Below are positions 1 to 8,130 of a stretch of 64,000 nucleotides of DNA, piece after piece. The notes under the pieces are model-generated. The model did not search any database. It was not told the origin of the DNA and was given only the letters and a program-made list of their open reading frames with translations. The position numbers were made by a program, and so were the translations under genes. How positions within the stretch are numbered: the stretch's first letter is position 1; the number at the start of each line of letters is the position of its first letter. Source of the stretch: Chitinophaga nivalis (GTDB taxonomy: Bacteria > Bacteroidota > Bacteroidia > Chitinophagales > Chitinophagaceae); contig NZ_JAPDNR010000001.1 of NCBI RefSeq assembly GCF_025989125.1, forward strand, positions 682,001 to 746,000. Direction: 5' to 3'.

Positions 1-4
1 ATCC

Positions 5-1195
5 TTATAATGCGCTTTTTACAGCATCTACCAGTTTCTTTGCCCTTTCCTGAATTTCTTCAGCAGACCAGGCCAGGTTAATTGGTGTGCAGATATTTCT
101 GCTGATAACAGCATCTGATGCCGGGAATTCTTTTGTTTTATAGATCTCCATCGCCTGTTTCAATCCGGGCGCGAAGGGTGTTAATACGGAACCTTCCTTG
201 AAGTGTTTCCACTGACGGATGTAGTGCCAGTTATTATCGTAGTAGTAGAATACCGGTAACCCAGCCGCTTTCATATTGGCAGCAGCCTGTTTGGCCTGTG
301 CTGCTTCCGGCAGGAAGAAAGACAGGTAGGTAGCGCTATCGCCGGCTTCATCCGGAATACGACGGAACGTTACGCCAGGGATGGCAGCCAGGGCATCCTT
401 GAAAATCTTTTTGGTGCTGCGCTGAATTTCCAGGAAACGATCCAGTTTACGAACCTGTGCCAGGCCTACTGCAGCGTGCAGTTCAGAAATACGGTAGTTA
501 TAACCAATAAACGGATGTTCATCAGCACCACGGTCTACACCCAGGTGATCATGTCCGTGATCGGTAAAACCATCACATTTCAGGTAGATGTCTTTATTGT
601 TGGTAATCACCGCACCACCTTCTGCGCAGGTAATGGTTTTTACAAAGTCGAAGGAGAAAGTACCGGCATCACCGATAGCACCCAGCGCTTTGCCTTTATA
701 CGTACCGCCAAAAGCCTGACAGGCATCTTCCAGCAGGAACAGGTTATGTTTTTTACAGATCGCCTGTAATGCATCCAGATCCGCCATGGAACCACACATA
801 TGTACCGGCATCACCACTTTGGTACGAGGTGTGATCGCCGCTTCCACAGCTTTAGGATCCAGGGTAAGGGTATCATCGATATCTACCAGCACCGGAGTGG
901 CGCCTACAGCCAGAACTGATTCAAAGCTGGCCACAAAGGTAAAGGTAGGCATGATGATTTCGTCGCCGGCACCTACTCCGAGGGCTGCCATAGCGGCTAC
1001 TAAAGCTGCGGTTCCACTGGAGGCAAGCTGCGTATACGATACGTTCAGCTTTTCGCAAATGGCTTTTTCCAGCTCTTTCGCTTTCCAAACACCTTTACGT
1101 GGTCCATCAAATCCGTAACGCATCATAATACCGGTCTCCAGTACATCGTTTACTTCTTTCCTTTCTTCGGGGCCAAATAGTTCATATCCGGGCAT
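5..1195 (-). CDS. DegT/DnrJ/EryC1/StrS aminotransferase, KdnA-like
   Basis: A 396-residue PLP-dependent sugar aminotransferase of the DegT/DnrJ/EryC1/StrS family, complete within the window. The PLP lysine is K186 in FSFDFVKTITCAEGG, and D157 in LLEDACQAFGG is the expected pyridine-nitrogen ligand. An SSGTAAL phosphate-binding segment lies at 59-65. The opening MPGYELFGPEE and the following RYGFD/WKAKELE resemble what I remember of KdnA, the transaminase that makes 8-amino-3,8-dideoxy-manno-octulosonate (Kdo8N) for lipopolysaccharide. That substrate is inference; the family call is firm. No KdnB-like dehydrogenase is visible in the window. Transcription leaves the window to the left. A TAACTTTG -10-type box lies about 50 nt upstream. 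Confidence 0.88.
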   Translation of the reverse strand: MPGYELFGPEERKEVNDVLETGIMMRYGFDGPRKGVWKAKELEKAICEKLNVSYTQLASSGTAALVAAMAALGVGAGDEIIMPTFTFVASFESVLAVGATPVLVDIDDTLTLDPKAVEAAITPRTKVVMPVHMCGSMADLDALQAICKKHNLFLLEDACQAFGGTYKGKALGAIGDAGTFSFDFVKTITCAEGGAVITNNKDIYLKCDGFTDHGHDHLGVDRGADEHPFIGYNYRISELHAAVGLAQVRKLDRFLEIQRSTKKIFKDALAAIPGVTFRRIPDEAGDSATYLSFFLPEAAQAKQAAANMKAAGLPVFYYYDNNWHYIRQWKHFKEGSVLTPFAPGLKQAMEIYKTKEFPASDAVISRNICTPINLAWSAEEIQERAKKLVDAVKSAL

Positions 1196-1245
1196 AAACT
1201 GTTGATTTTAAAATATAATTAATGAATCCCTTAAAAATAGTGTTG

Positions 1246-1253
1246 CAAAGTTA
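1246..1253 (-). promoter_or_regulatory. Possible Bacteroidota -10 (TAnnTTTG) box
   Basis: On the minus strand this reads TAACTTTG, an exact match to the TAnnTTTG box of Bacteroidota primary-sigma promoters, about 50 nt upstream of the aminotransferase start. No clear TTG element was found at the expected -33 distance, so support is partial. Confidence 0.35.
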
Positions 1254-1311
1254 CTATAAACAGTGTTGCGTTACATCCTAAAAACTGTTTATCTTTTGCT
1301 AAAAATTTAAC

Positions 1312-1749
1312 ATGCGTTTTATCTTGTACCTTATCCTGTTGGGCACTTTCGCCGGATGGCCACTGCAAAAGCTGCAGGCACAACAGGATACCAGACAGCA
1401 AATAGCTACCCTCCTCTCTGTACAATCCGGCGCCTGGAATAAAGGCGACCTGCAGACATTCATGGGCACCTACTGGCAATCCGACTCCTTACTGTTCATT
1501 GGCAAAAACGGCATCACCTATGGCTGGCAGGCCACACTTGACCGCTACAAAAAAAGCTATCCGGATACCACGGCCATGGGTAAACTGGATTTCAAACTGC
1601 TGGAATGCAAGCCGCTGTCAAAAGACGTTTGCCTCGTAATAGGCCGCTGGCATCTGGAACGTAGCATCGGCGACCTCCAGGGACATTTCAGCCTGGTACT
1701 GAAAAAAATAAACGGCGTCTGGAAAATCATTGCAGATCATAGCTCCTGA
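1312..1749 (+). CDS. Secreted NTF2-like (DUF4440/SnoaL-type) protein
   Basis: A 145-residue protein with an N-terminal signal peptide (MRFILYLILLGTFAGWPLQKLQAQ, cleavage near residue 24). A single NTF2-like domain follows: an AWNKGDLQTFMGTYW helix, a SLLFIGKNGITYGWQATLDRYKKSYPD core and a C-terminal VLKKINGVWKIIADHSS strand pair, which is the hallmark ending of DUF4440/YybH-type proteins. Family members are small cone-shaped folds with diverse or unknown ligands, so no reaction can be assigned. Probably periplasmic. It is divergent from the aminotransferase and followed by a very strong hairpin. Confidence 0.8.
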   Translation: MRFILYLILLGTFAGWPLQKLQAQQDTRQQIATLLSVQSGAWNKGDLQTFMGTYWQSDSLLFIGKNGITYGWQATLDRYKKSYPDTTAMGKLDFKLLECKPLSKDVCLVIGRWHLERSIGDLQGHFSLVLKKINGVWKIIADHSS

Positions 1750-1765
1750 TTCCTTTATCAGGGTA

Positions 1766-1805
1766 CCTTACGCCCCGCGCGAGCTAACTCGCGCGGGGCG
1801 TAAGG
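1766..1805. terminator. Perfect 18-bp GC-rich hairpin
   Basis: Arms 1766-1783 and 1788-1805 are exactly complementary around a CTAA loop. It lies 16 nt after the stop of the NTF2-like gene, a natural terminator position. Neither side has a T-tract, so it may act as a transcript-end stabiliser or a factor-dependent terminator. Confidence 0.55.
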
Positions 1806-2292
1806 CATCAATAAAAAACCATCCTAAGAGTAGGATGGCCGCTATACACCACAACATTAAAGAAGAAAGGTTCTCCTTTTAGTTAAATATGTAAATCCGG
1901 GGTCACCGGAAAAATTGCTCTGGAATCATGCGGCCATTACAAGACCGCTACCTACCGGCAACAAATGCTGTTCCAACCGATAACCAGTGGCTTACAGCCC
2001 CCTCACTTCTCCTATACGGGGCATCTGTTCCCCGTACATGACAGGCAAACTGGGAAAGGAATACTACAAACAACTGCAACTAAACGGCAGATCACGTTAA
2101 CAAGCAATTCACAAAATCACAGCAGCATTTTTCAATACAACATACTATCTTCGGCCCCGTTAATAATTTTAATCCATCCCCTGCGATCAACCATCGTATA
2201 GTTTTAATCCTGATCCTCCCGAAACCGTTTACATTTTATTCCAGATCCTGTTTAGAACCCGGTTTTTATTCATTAATAACTTTCAACTGGTT
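1806..2292. other. Gene-free interval
   Basis: About 490 nt of AT-rich DNA between the hairpin and the CAP-domain gene. Short open frames here lack any protein-like composition or recognisable family. I see no repeat or RNA gene. It presumably holds the promoter of the CAP gene. Confidence 0.5.
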
Positions 2293-2832
2293 ATGCCCGG
2301 GAAAATTATGTCTATCGCCGTTATACCGGCTTTTTTAATTGTTACCAGCTGCAAAAAAGAAGCAGCTGTGCTACCCCTTACCCCTGTTACCACTACAGCT
2401 GATACTGTTACTGTACCCGAAAACAAAGTAGATCGCAACGCCCTGTTACAACTGGTCAATGGATTACGCAGCAGGGGCTGTAAATGCGGAGGGGAATCAA
2501 TGCCCGCCGTGTCTCCCCTCACCTGGAACGGACAGCTCGAAAGGGCAGCCTACGACCACAGTAAAGACATGTCGCTCCTGCAGTATTTCGACCACAATGG
2601 CCGCAACGGCAGTACGCCCGGATCCCGTTTGGATGTCGCCGGCTACAAATGGATGGTATACGGAGAAAATATTGCGACTGGCAATATGGATGAACAGGCA
2701 GTGGTATTGGGCTGGCTCACCAGTCCCCTGCATTGTAAAAATATGATGGATGCCCGCTTCAATGAACTGGGCGCAGGGCGTCACGACAAGATGTGGACCC
2801 TGGAACTGGGCAGCAGAAGTTCCGGCAAATAA
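2293..2832 (+). CDS. CAP (SCP/PR1, YkwD-like) domain lipoprotein
   Basis: A 179-residue predicted lipoprotein. The N-terminus ends in the lipobox IVTSC (Cys near residue 20), then a Thr/Val-rich linker and a CAP domain from about residue 50. Visible CAP motifs are a YDHSKDMSLLQYFDHNG helix with the conserved His, a YGENIATG motif and a GWLTSPLHCKNMMDARFNELGAG segment. These match the YkwD/SCP-like extracellular family, whose bacterial members are of uncertain function. The start at 2293 is preferred over the internal ATG at 2308 because it keeps a Lys in the signal n-region. Its stop abuts the stop of the convergent gene without a spacer. Confidence 0.85.
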   Translation: MPGKIMSIAVIPAFLIVTSCKKEAAVLPLTPVTTTADTVTVPENKVDRNALLQLVNGLRSRGCKCGGESMPAVSPLTWNGQLERAAYDHSKDMSLLQYFDHNGRNGSTPGSRLDVAGYKWMVYGENIATGNMDEQAVVLGWLTSPLHCKNMMDARFNELGAGRHDKMWTLELGSRSSGK

Positions 2833-3111
2833 TCAGGGGGCGCTCATCTTTTTACGCCATAAACGCCAGATAAAATAAATATAGGCGATGAGGGTGAGCG
2901 TCATCCAGGTATAAAAAAAGAACAGCCTGCCGGGAGTGGATTCCGCCGGCACACCAAAGCCCAGGTACAAACCCAGGAAAATATTGATCAGCATCCAGAA
3001 CATCCCGATAAAGATGGTACGCATAATCTTTATGAGAAAGGAAAACAACTCATAATCCATCTTATTGGGATCTTCTGGTGGTTGTTCTTGTTCTTCGGGT
3101 TCAGTCATCAT
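2833..3111 (-). CDS. Small two-helix membrane protein
   Basis: A 92-residue protein of unknown function. A charged N-terminus (MMTEPEEQEQPPEDPNKMDYE) is followed by two predicted membrane helices, roughly IMRTIFIGMFWMLINIFLGLY and LFFFYTWMTLTLIAYIYFIW, and a basic tail RLWRKKMSAP. The ATG at 3111 (or the next one at 3108) is chosen because the longer frame would overlap the end of the GH25 gene. The start lies 19 nt after that gene's stop, so the two are probably cotranscribed. I recognise no family. Confidence 0.65.
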   Translation of the reverse strand: MMTEPEEQEQPPEDPNKMDYELFSFLIKIMRTIFIGMFWMLINIFLGLYLGFGVPAESTPGRLFFFYTWMTLTLIAYIYFIWRLWRKKMSAP

Positions 3112-3130
3112 TGCTTTTATATCTGCAAAA

Positions 3131-3871
3131 TTAAGGAATACACAGTCTCGCCAGGTCAGTGCTATCGCCTTTAAAAACATTAAAATCTACCGTGGTGCGG
3201 ATCCCGTTTACCCGGCCAATATCGCTATGCTGCCAAAAGAGCCACGCCCTGCCGGAGCGCGGCCGTTCTTTCTGGTAGTAATGCGCCAGCCACAGCGGAT
3301 ACTCATCAAATTCATCGCCAAGATAGGTTTCATAGAAATGTATGTTGGTGTAGATGATCGGTTTTACTTTATAGGCCTTTTCCATTTCTTCCAGCCAGAT
3401 CCTGGCAGTGCTGCGGATGACAGCAGCCGGCTGGTTATTGTGTGTTTCGATATCCAGTACCGGTGGCAGATCACCCGATTGCAGGTCTACCACATTCTGA
3501 AAGTTGATCGCCTGTTTAATCGGATCCCGGGTGGCATAAAAAAAGTGATAGGCCCCTCTTACCAATCCTGCTTTACCGGCCCGCTCCCAGTTATGCTTAA
3601 AGGCAATATCCTGCCGCGTAATACCTTCCGTCGCCTTTATAAAAGCAAAGGATATACGAATTTTATCCACCTGCATCTGTTTTACAGCAGGCCAGTTGAT
3701 ATCTTTCTGAAACTTAGACACGTCAATGCCGTGAATTTTATAATTCACAGGCATATCAATCCCGAATTCTTCATAACGAACAAACACAATATGTTTTTCC
3801 CGATAACGCCACCAGACAAAAGCCGCTACGGCCAGTAAAATGATGACAGCTCCGATCCAGATCCTTTTCAC
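3131..3871 (-). CDS. GH25 family lysozyme (N-acetylmuramidase)
   Basis: A 246-residue glycoside hydrolase family 25 protein. An N-terminal signal anchor (residues 4-22) puts the catalytic domain in the periplasm. Family hallmarks are the HGIDVSKFQ strand (D50), IRISFAFIKATEG, VRGAYHFF and the catalytic DxE in PPVLDIE (D140, E142). GH25 enzymes cleave the beta-1,4 bond between MurNAc and GlcNAc in peptidoglycan. The likely role is cell-wall remodelling rather than attack on other cells, as no toxin-export genes are nearby. A small membrane protein follows in the same transcript. Confidence 0.92.
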   Translation of the reverse strand: MKRIWIGAVIILLAVAAFVWWRYREKHIVFVRYEEFGIDMPVNYKIHGIDVSKFQKDINWPAVKQMQVDKIRISFAFIKATEGITRQDIAFKHNWERAGKAGLVRGAYHFFYATRDPIKQAINFQNVVDLQSGDLPPVLDIETHNNQPAAVIRSTARIWLEEMEKAYKVKPIIYTNIHFYETYLGDEFDEYPLWLAHYYQKERPRSGRAWLFWQHSDIGRVNGIRTTVDFNVFKGDSTDLARLCIP

Positions 3872-4005
3872 GTTGTTTTAGTTAGTTGCAGGGTAATCGG
3901 GCAGGCATCCTATTGCTTGATAAGTACTTCCAACCCTTTTTTACAGCAAGTATAGGCTATAATTTGTTTAAAGGAGCTACTTTTACATAGGTCAAGCGAT
4001 TTTTT

Positions 4006-5031
4006 ATGCCGGATTTTAATTTGAATGATACCCTGAATTTGTTGTCGAAACTCACCGTACGCCGGGCTTTAAATGCCGGGAAGGTGCTGGGAAGCTTCTT
4101 CATGAGCAAGTGGACCAACAAACCTGTTCAATGGGGATATCCTATTTCCATTTCCTTTGAACCTACCACTTCCTGCAACCTGCGTTGTCCGGAATGTCCC
4201 AGCGGACTTAGGGCATTTACCCGCCCGACCGGTATGCTGGAACAGGATTTTTTCAGGAAGACGATCGATGAGATTTCAAAAGAGCTGTTCTACCTGATTT
4301 TTTATTTCCAGGGAGAACCTTACCTGAATACCGGTTTCCTGGACATGGTAAAATACGCGTCAGACAAAGGCATCTATACAGCAACTTCCACCAATGCACA
4401 TTATCTCACAGACGCCAATGCTAAAAAAACGGTAGAAAGTGGGCTGGACAGGCTGATCATCTCTATTGACGGTACTACCCAGGACGTATACACGCAATAC
4501 CGGGTAGGTGGCCATCTCGATAAGGTGATTCAGGGCGCCAAAAATATTGTGAAGTGGAAAAAAGAACTCAACTCCACCAAGCCTTTTGTATTCTTCCAGT
4601 TCCTGGTGGTGAAACCCAACGAACATCAGATAGAAGATATCAAACAGCTGGCAAAGGAAATCGGGGTAGACCAGGTACGGTTTAAAACCGCCCAGGTATA
4701 TGATTATGAAGAAGGCAACCGCTTAATTCCGACTATCGATAAATACTCCCGTTACAAACGTAAGGAAGATGGTACCTATGCGATCAAAAATAAACTGGGT
4801 AACCATTGCTGGCGCCTGTGGCATTCTCCGGTAGTGACCTGGGATGGTCTGGTAGTACCCTGCTGTTTCGATAAAGACGCACAGCATCGCCTGGGTGATC
4901 TGAAAAAAGAATCCTTTAAAGCGCTATGGCATAATAAAGAGTATATCCGTTTCCGTAGTCAGATCCTCGAAACCCGTAAGAATATTGATATCTGTGCCAA
5001 CTGTAGCGAAGGCACCAAAGTGTGGGGATAA
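4006..5031 (+). CDS. Radical SAM/SPASM domain protein
   Basis: A 341-residue radical SAM enzyme. The [4Fe-4S]-SAM motif CxxxCxxC is at C57, C61 and C64 (SCNLRCPECPSG). A C-terminal SPASM domain for auxiliary Fe-S clusters shows Cys in NHCWRLW, VPCCFD and ICANCSEG (C330, C333). The layout resembles MoaA/PqqE/anSME-type enzymes, but the substrate cannot be read from sequence. No peptide precursor or cofactor gene is adjacent, so a RiPP role is unsupported. A long hairpin follows the stop. Confidence 0.88.
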   Translation: MPDFNLNDTLNLLSKLTVRRALNAGKVLGSFFMSKWTNKPVQWGYPISISFEPTTSCNLRCPECPSGLRAFTRPTGMLEQDFFRKTIDEISKELFYLIFYFQGEPYLNTGFLDMVKYASDKGIYTATSTNAHYLTDANAKKTVESGLDRLIISIDGTTQDVYTQYRVGGHLDKVIQGAKNIVKWKKELNSTKPFVFFQFLVVKPNEHQIEDIKQLAKEIGVDQVRFKTAQVYDYEEGNRLIPTIDKYSRYKRKEDGTYAIKNKLGNHCWRLWHSPVVTWDGLVVPCCFDKDAQHRLGDLKKESFKALWHNKEYIRFRSQILETRKNIDICANCSEGTKVWG

Positions 5032-5038
5032 CCCGCAA

Positions 5039-5097
5039 CAGCGATGAAAGTGCTGTGGATAAATAACAAAAATCCATCCGCAGCACTTTCATCGCTG
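5039..5097. terminator. Long hairpin between convergent genes
   Basis: Arms 5039-5055 and 5081-5097 (17 bp, CAGCGATGAAAGTGCTG and its complement) are perfect and enclose a 25-nt loop. It starts 8 nt after the radical SAM stop and lies upstream of the convergent gene end at 5170, so it can serve as a bidirectional transcript end. There is no U-tract next to the stem. Confidence 0.55.
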
Positions 5098-5169
5098 CAG
5101 ACAGATCTGTATTTGTTATGGGTAATTTTTTTCCGGCGGGAGCCTGTATGGCTACAGACGCATTTTTCA

Positions 5170-5520
5170 TTATTCCGCTGCCGCTGCTTTCTTCTTTTTT
5201 CTCCGGTTGGTGACCCTGTTAAAGATATTAATACCCAATTGTACGCCCACAAACTCCAGGGCCGTCATTAAGGCGCCGGTAGCAAAGTTTTTGAACTTAC
5301 CACTACCCCAGGCCATTTTAGCCACATTGGTCACAATATTCAGGGTACTGCTGTGTTTTCCACTGCCGGGGATCACAGCATTCAGGGCCATTTTTTTATA
5401 GTTATCCTTAAAATAATCTACCCGGTTGCCCAGTTCATCTTCCAGTTGCCTGGAGCGCATTTTCAAACGGGCAATTTCCATCTCCAGGGTCTCGAAGTTG
5501 GTGACTTTTACCTTACGCAT
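5170..5520 (-). CDS. Hypothetical protein of the YtxH/holin-like operon
   Basis: A 116-residue protein with no family I can name. Residues 8-35 (FETLEMEIARLKMRSRQLEDELGNRVDY) look like a coiled coil. The middle and C-terminal half are weakly hydrophobic (ATGALMTALEFVGVQLGINIFNRV), and a strongly basic tail RRKKKKAAAAE follows. It is the last gene of a three-gene set after a YtxH protein and a holin-like membrane protein, separated from the latter by 23 nt. This suggests a shared envelope or stress role, by context only. Confidence 0.65.
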   Translation of the reverse strand: MRKVKVTNFETLEMEIARLKMRSRQLEDELGNRVDYFKDNYKKMALNAVIPGSGKHSSTLNIVTNVAKMAWGSGKFKNFATGALMTALEFVGVQLGINIFNRVTNRRKKKKAAAAE

Positions 5521-5543
5521 GTGTAAACATTTTTCATAGTTGT

Positions 5544-5999
5544 CTATGCCTGGGTGGTGTTTTCTGTAGCTTCCTCATTAGGTACATATCCTGCCGTATT
5601 TTTCCGGGCAGGCTGGTTATGCAAGTGGCCGGACTGTTCATCATTTTCCGCAATCTCCTCTACCAGCTCCGTTATCAGCAACCGTGCAAGCGGCCTTTGA
5701 ATCAGCTGCTTCCGGAACACCAGAATGATAATAAATAACAGCACAAACAATCCCGCTGCACAACTAAAGCCAATCGTAAAGCTGCCGGTCATTTCACCGA
5801 TCCAGAAACCGACTACCATACCGAGAAATACGATCACAAAAAAGAACAGCAGGAAAGCCATCGTTATCGAGAAAAACAATCCCAATGCTTTCGATAGCTT
5901 TCCTGCTGCCTGGAGCTTAATCAGGTCCAGTCTGGTTTCCAGGTATTCCCTGGCTACTTTTCCCGTTTGGTTAAAGTAGTTGCCGAAATTATCTTCCAT
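5544..5999 (-). CDS. Phage holin family III-like (DUF1469) membrane protein
   Basis: A 151-residue membrane protein. An amphipathic N-terminus (REYLETRLDLIKLQAAGKLSKALG) precedes two closely spaced hydrophobic helices and an acidic, polar tail. This is the usual shape of the putative actinobacterial-type holin superfamily III/DUF1469 proteins, which in Bacteroidota are chromosomal and sit next to YtxH genes. Despite the name they are not evidence of phage. The ATG at 5999 is preferred over 6017 because it gives the typical N-terminus and leaves a 27-nt gap after the upstream stop. Confidence 0.75.
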   Translation of the reverse strand: MEDNFGNYFNQTGKVAREYLETRLDLIKLQAAGKLSKALGLFFSITMAFLLFFFVIVFLGMVVGFWIGEMTGSFTIGFSCAAGLFVLLFIIILVFRKQLIQRPLARLLITELVEEIAENDEQSGHLHNQPARKNTAGYVPNEEATENTTQA

Positions 6000-6026
6000 G
6001 CAAAGTAATTTAATCAAAGTAGGATG

Positions 6027-6221
6027 TTATGCCAACTCATTCTCTAATTCATCCTGAAACTGATCCTTCTTTTTTCTCAGTTTTTCTTTCAGCTTGTCTG
6101 TCTGGTCTCTGAATTTTTCTACCAATTCATCCTTTTTATCTGAATTCAGGAAATAACCTACAGCCACACCTACAGCAGCTCCAACAATAAATGATACCAC
6201 GGCTTTTGAACTATTACTCAT
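6027..6221 (-). CDS. YtxH domain-containing protein
   Basis: A 64-residue protein. It has one glycine-rich membrane helix (VVSFIVGAAVGVAVGYFL, residues 7-24) followed by a highly charged helical tail (DKKDELVEKFRDQTDKLKEK), the YtxH-like general-stress protein pattern. The ATG at 6221 (MSNSSKAVV) is chosen over the longer frame from 6284, whose extra residues are not YtxH-like. It is the first gene of the YtxH, holin-like and hypothetical cluster. Confidence 0.8.
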   Translation of the reverse strand: MSNSSKAVVSFIVGAAVGVAVGYFLNSDKKDELVEKFRDQTDKLKEKLRKKKDQFQDELENELA

Positions 6222-6431
6222 AACTAAGGTTTTTAAAGTGAGAGAATTAAGGTTTTCGTTTTGTACATAGCGTTCAACAAACATTATTCCATAAATGAAA
6301 TGTTAAAGCGGTTTTTAAGGCTATTTCCCCCTAAACAACACGTCTGGTAAGGTTTTGTTTAATCTATGGCTATGCCTTGTCCGGTCGGTCTGTTTTTTGT
6401 CTATACCAATAAATTATACGATATTCTATCT

Positions 6432-7475
6432 ATGAGCTATCTTGATAATGACCGCCTTAAGCAAATAGGATTTTTAATCCTCATTCTATTCCTGGGAGTA
6501 ATTCTGTTTATGAAGTTATTCCTCTTCTTTCCGGGATTCCTGGGTGCAGTAACGCTGTATGTTATCAGCCGCAAGTGGATGTTTGCCCTGGTGGAAAAAC
6601 GAAACTGGCGAAAAAGCCTGGCAGCCACCATAATAATGGTGCTATCCTTCCTCATTATCCTGTTGCCCATCGGCATGCTGGTAAACATGCTGACAGCCAA
6701 GGTTTCCTATGCTGCCAGCCATTCCGCAGAGCTGATCGAAGGGTTGAAACAGGTAAATAACCGCCTGCAGGATACCCTCGGTATTGAAGTGATGACCAAT
6801 CAACGTTTACAGAAACTGCAGGAATTAATTACAGCAGGCCTTCCCGGTATCCTGGGCGCTACTTTTAATACCCTTACCGCTATCGCTATCATGTATTTCA
6901 TCCTGTTTTTTATGCTGGTCAACGGCCGCAGGATGGAAGAAAAGCTCTATGAATATATTCCCCTGAAAGATGAGAATGTGGAAAGATTGGGTAGGGAGTT
7001 CAACACATTGGTAATTGCCAATGCTGTCGGAATTCCCCTGATTGCGATTGTACAAGGTATTATTTCCCTGATTGGTTACCTCGTATTTGGCGTACCGCAA
7101 CCTATTTTCTGGTTTGTAGTCACCTGCTTTACGGCGATGTTGCCGGTAGTGGGTGCAGCAGCGGTATATGTACCCATGGGAATTTATCTGCTGGCTACCG
7201 GTAGCTCCTGGCAAGGTATTGCCGTATTGGTGTATGGATTTGGCGTGGTAGGTACTTCCGATAATATTGCCCGCTTTCTGCTGGCCAAAAGAATTGCAGA
7301 TGTACATCCGCTGATAACAATATTCGGTGTATTGATTGGCGTTAACCTGTTTGGCTTCATCGGTCTTATTTTCGGACCGTTACTCATTTCCATGTTCATC
7401 CTGCTATTGGAAATATATAGTAATGAGTTTGTGGTAAAGAAAAGAGAGCTTCCTAAGCATAAGCCCGTGGAGTAG
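6432..7475 (+). CDS. AI-2E family transporter (permease)
   Basis: A 347-residue polytopic membrane protein of the AI-2 exporter/PerM family (formerly UPF0118). There are about eight hydrophobic segments. The soluble stretch after the early helices (KVSYAASHSAELIEGLKQVNNRLQDTLG) and the C-terminal VHPLITIFGVLIGVNLFGFIGLIFGPLL motif are characteristic of the family. Substrates differ among members (AI-2 export, Na+/H+ antiport), so quorum-sensing involvement should not be assumed. The start at 6432 (MSYLDND) is preferred over 6366. It converges with nadD, 3 nt apart. Confidence 0.85.
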   Translation: MSYLDNDRLKQIGFLILILFLGVILFMKLFLFFPGFLGAVTLYVISRKWMFALVEKRNWRKSLAATIIMVLSFLIILLPIGMLVNMLTAKVSYAASHSAELIEGLKQVNNRLQDTLGIEVMTNQRLQKLQELITAGLPGILGATFNTLTAIAIMYFILFFMLVNGRRMEEKLYEYIPLKDENVERLGREFNTLVIANAVGIPLIAIVQGIISLIGYLVFGVPQPIFWFVVTCFTAMLPVVGAAAVYVPMGIYLLATGSSWQGIAVLVYGFGVVGTSDNIARFLLAKRIADVHPLITIFGVLIGVNLFGFIGLIFGPLLISMFILLLEIYSNEFVVKKRELPKHKPVE

Positions 7476-7478
7476 ATA

Positions 7479-8048
7479 TTAACGGTAGTAATTATTCTCC
7501 GCGATATAACTGATCACGCCATCCGGTACCATGAAACGTACCGACTTACCGGCTTTGATCCATTTGCGGACATCGGTAGCAGAAATATCGAGCATGGGCG
7601 CATCCAGCACTTCCAGCTGGGCACCGAAAGTATCGGTGATCTCGTGCCCTGGCCGGCGGTATACATAAATGGGGTAGTTCTTTACAATATGCTCATAGTT
7701 TTTCCACCGGGGCAGGTTTTGAAAACTATCGCTTCCCATAATGATGGCAAATTCCTGTGTAGGAAATTTCTCGCCCATATAAGCCAGGGTATCTACAGTA
7801 AATGAAGGACGGGGTAATGAAAACTCTATATTACTGGCGCGCAACCGGGGTTCATCTTTGATGGCCAGTTCCACCAGATGAAAACGATCATGCTCATTCA
7901 GTAATGTAGACGATGGCTTCAGTGGATTCTGCGGCGAAACCACCAACCATACTTTATCCAGGTCAGTATTGTAAGCTACATAATTGGCAATGATCAGATG
8001 CCCCGTGTGTATAGGATTAAAGGACCCAAAATACAAACCTATTCTCAT
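7479..8048 (-). CDS. nadD: Nicotinate-nucleotide adenylyltransferase
   Basis: A 189-residue nucleotidyltransferase that joins nicotinate mononucleotide to AMP to give deamido-NAD, a core step of NAD synthesis. The GSFNPIHTGH motif (residues 8-17) carries the HxGH signature, and ISATDVRKWIKAGKS near the C-terminus is the ISSTxxR nucleotide-binding motif. Length is normal for NadD. The NAD pathway gene nadA lies about 36 kb away and is not linked. Upstream is the paa cluster in the same direction, 82 nt apart. Confidence 0.95.
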   Translation of the reverse strand: MRIGLYFGSFNPIHTGHLIIANYVAYNTDLDKVWLVVSPQNPLKPSSTLLNEHDRFHLVELAIKDEPRLRASNIEFSLPRPSFTVDTLAYMGEKFPTQEFAIIMGSDSFQNLPRWKNYEHIVKNYPIYVYRRPGHEITDTFGAQLEVLDAPMLDISATDVRKWIKAGKSVRFMVPDGVISYIAENNYYR

Positions 8049-8130
8049 GTTTCGTCGTATAAATTGCCAATGGCTATATCAATAATGCTTGTAAAAGTAG
8101 GTATTTCCATTGGGAACATGGTAAGAAGGT

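Noticed and set aside
1965..2201. 78-codon plus-strand frame before the CAP gene
   Set aside because: No family resemblance and no start signals; composition like non-coding DNA.
3065..3838. 257-codon plus-strand frame over the GH25 gene
   Set aside because: Antisense shadow; the minus strand encodes an intact lysozyme with catalytic residues.
5544..5999. Prophage remnant because of the holin-like protein
   Set aside because: These DUF1469 proteins are normal chromosomal genes beside YtxH in Bacteroidota, and no other phage gene is near.
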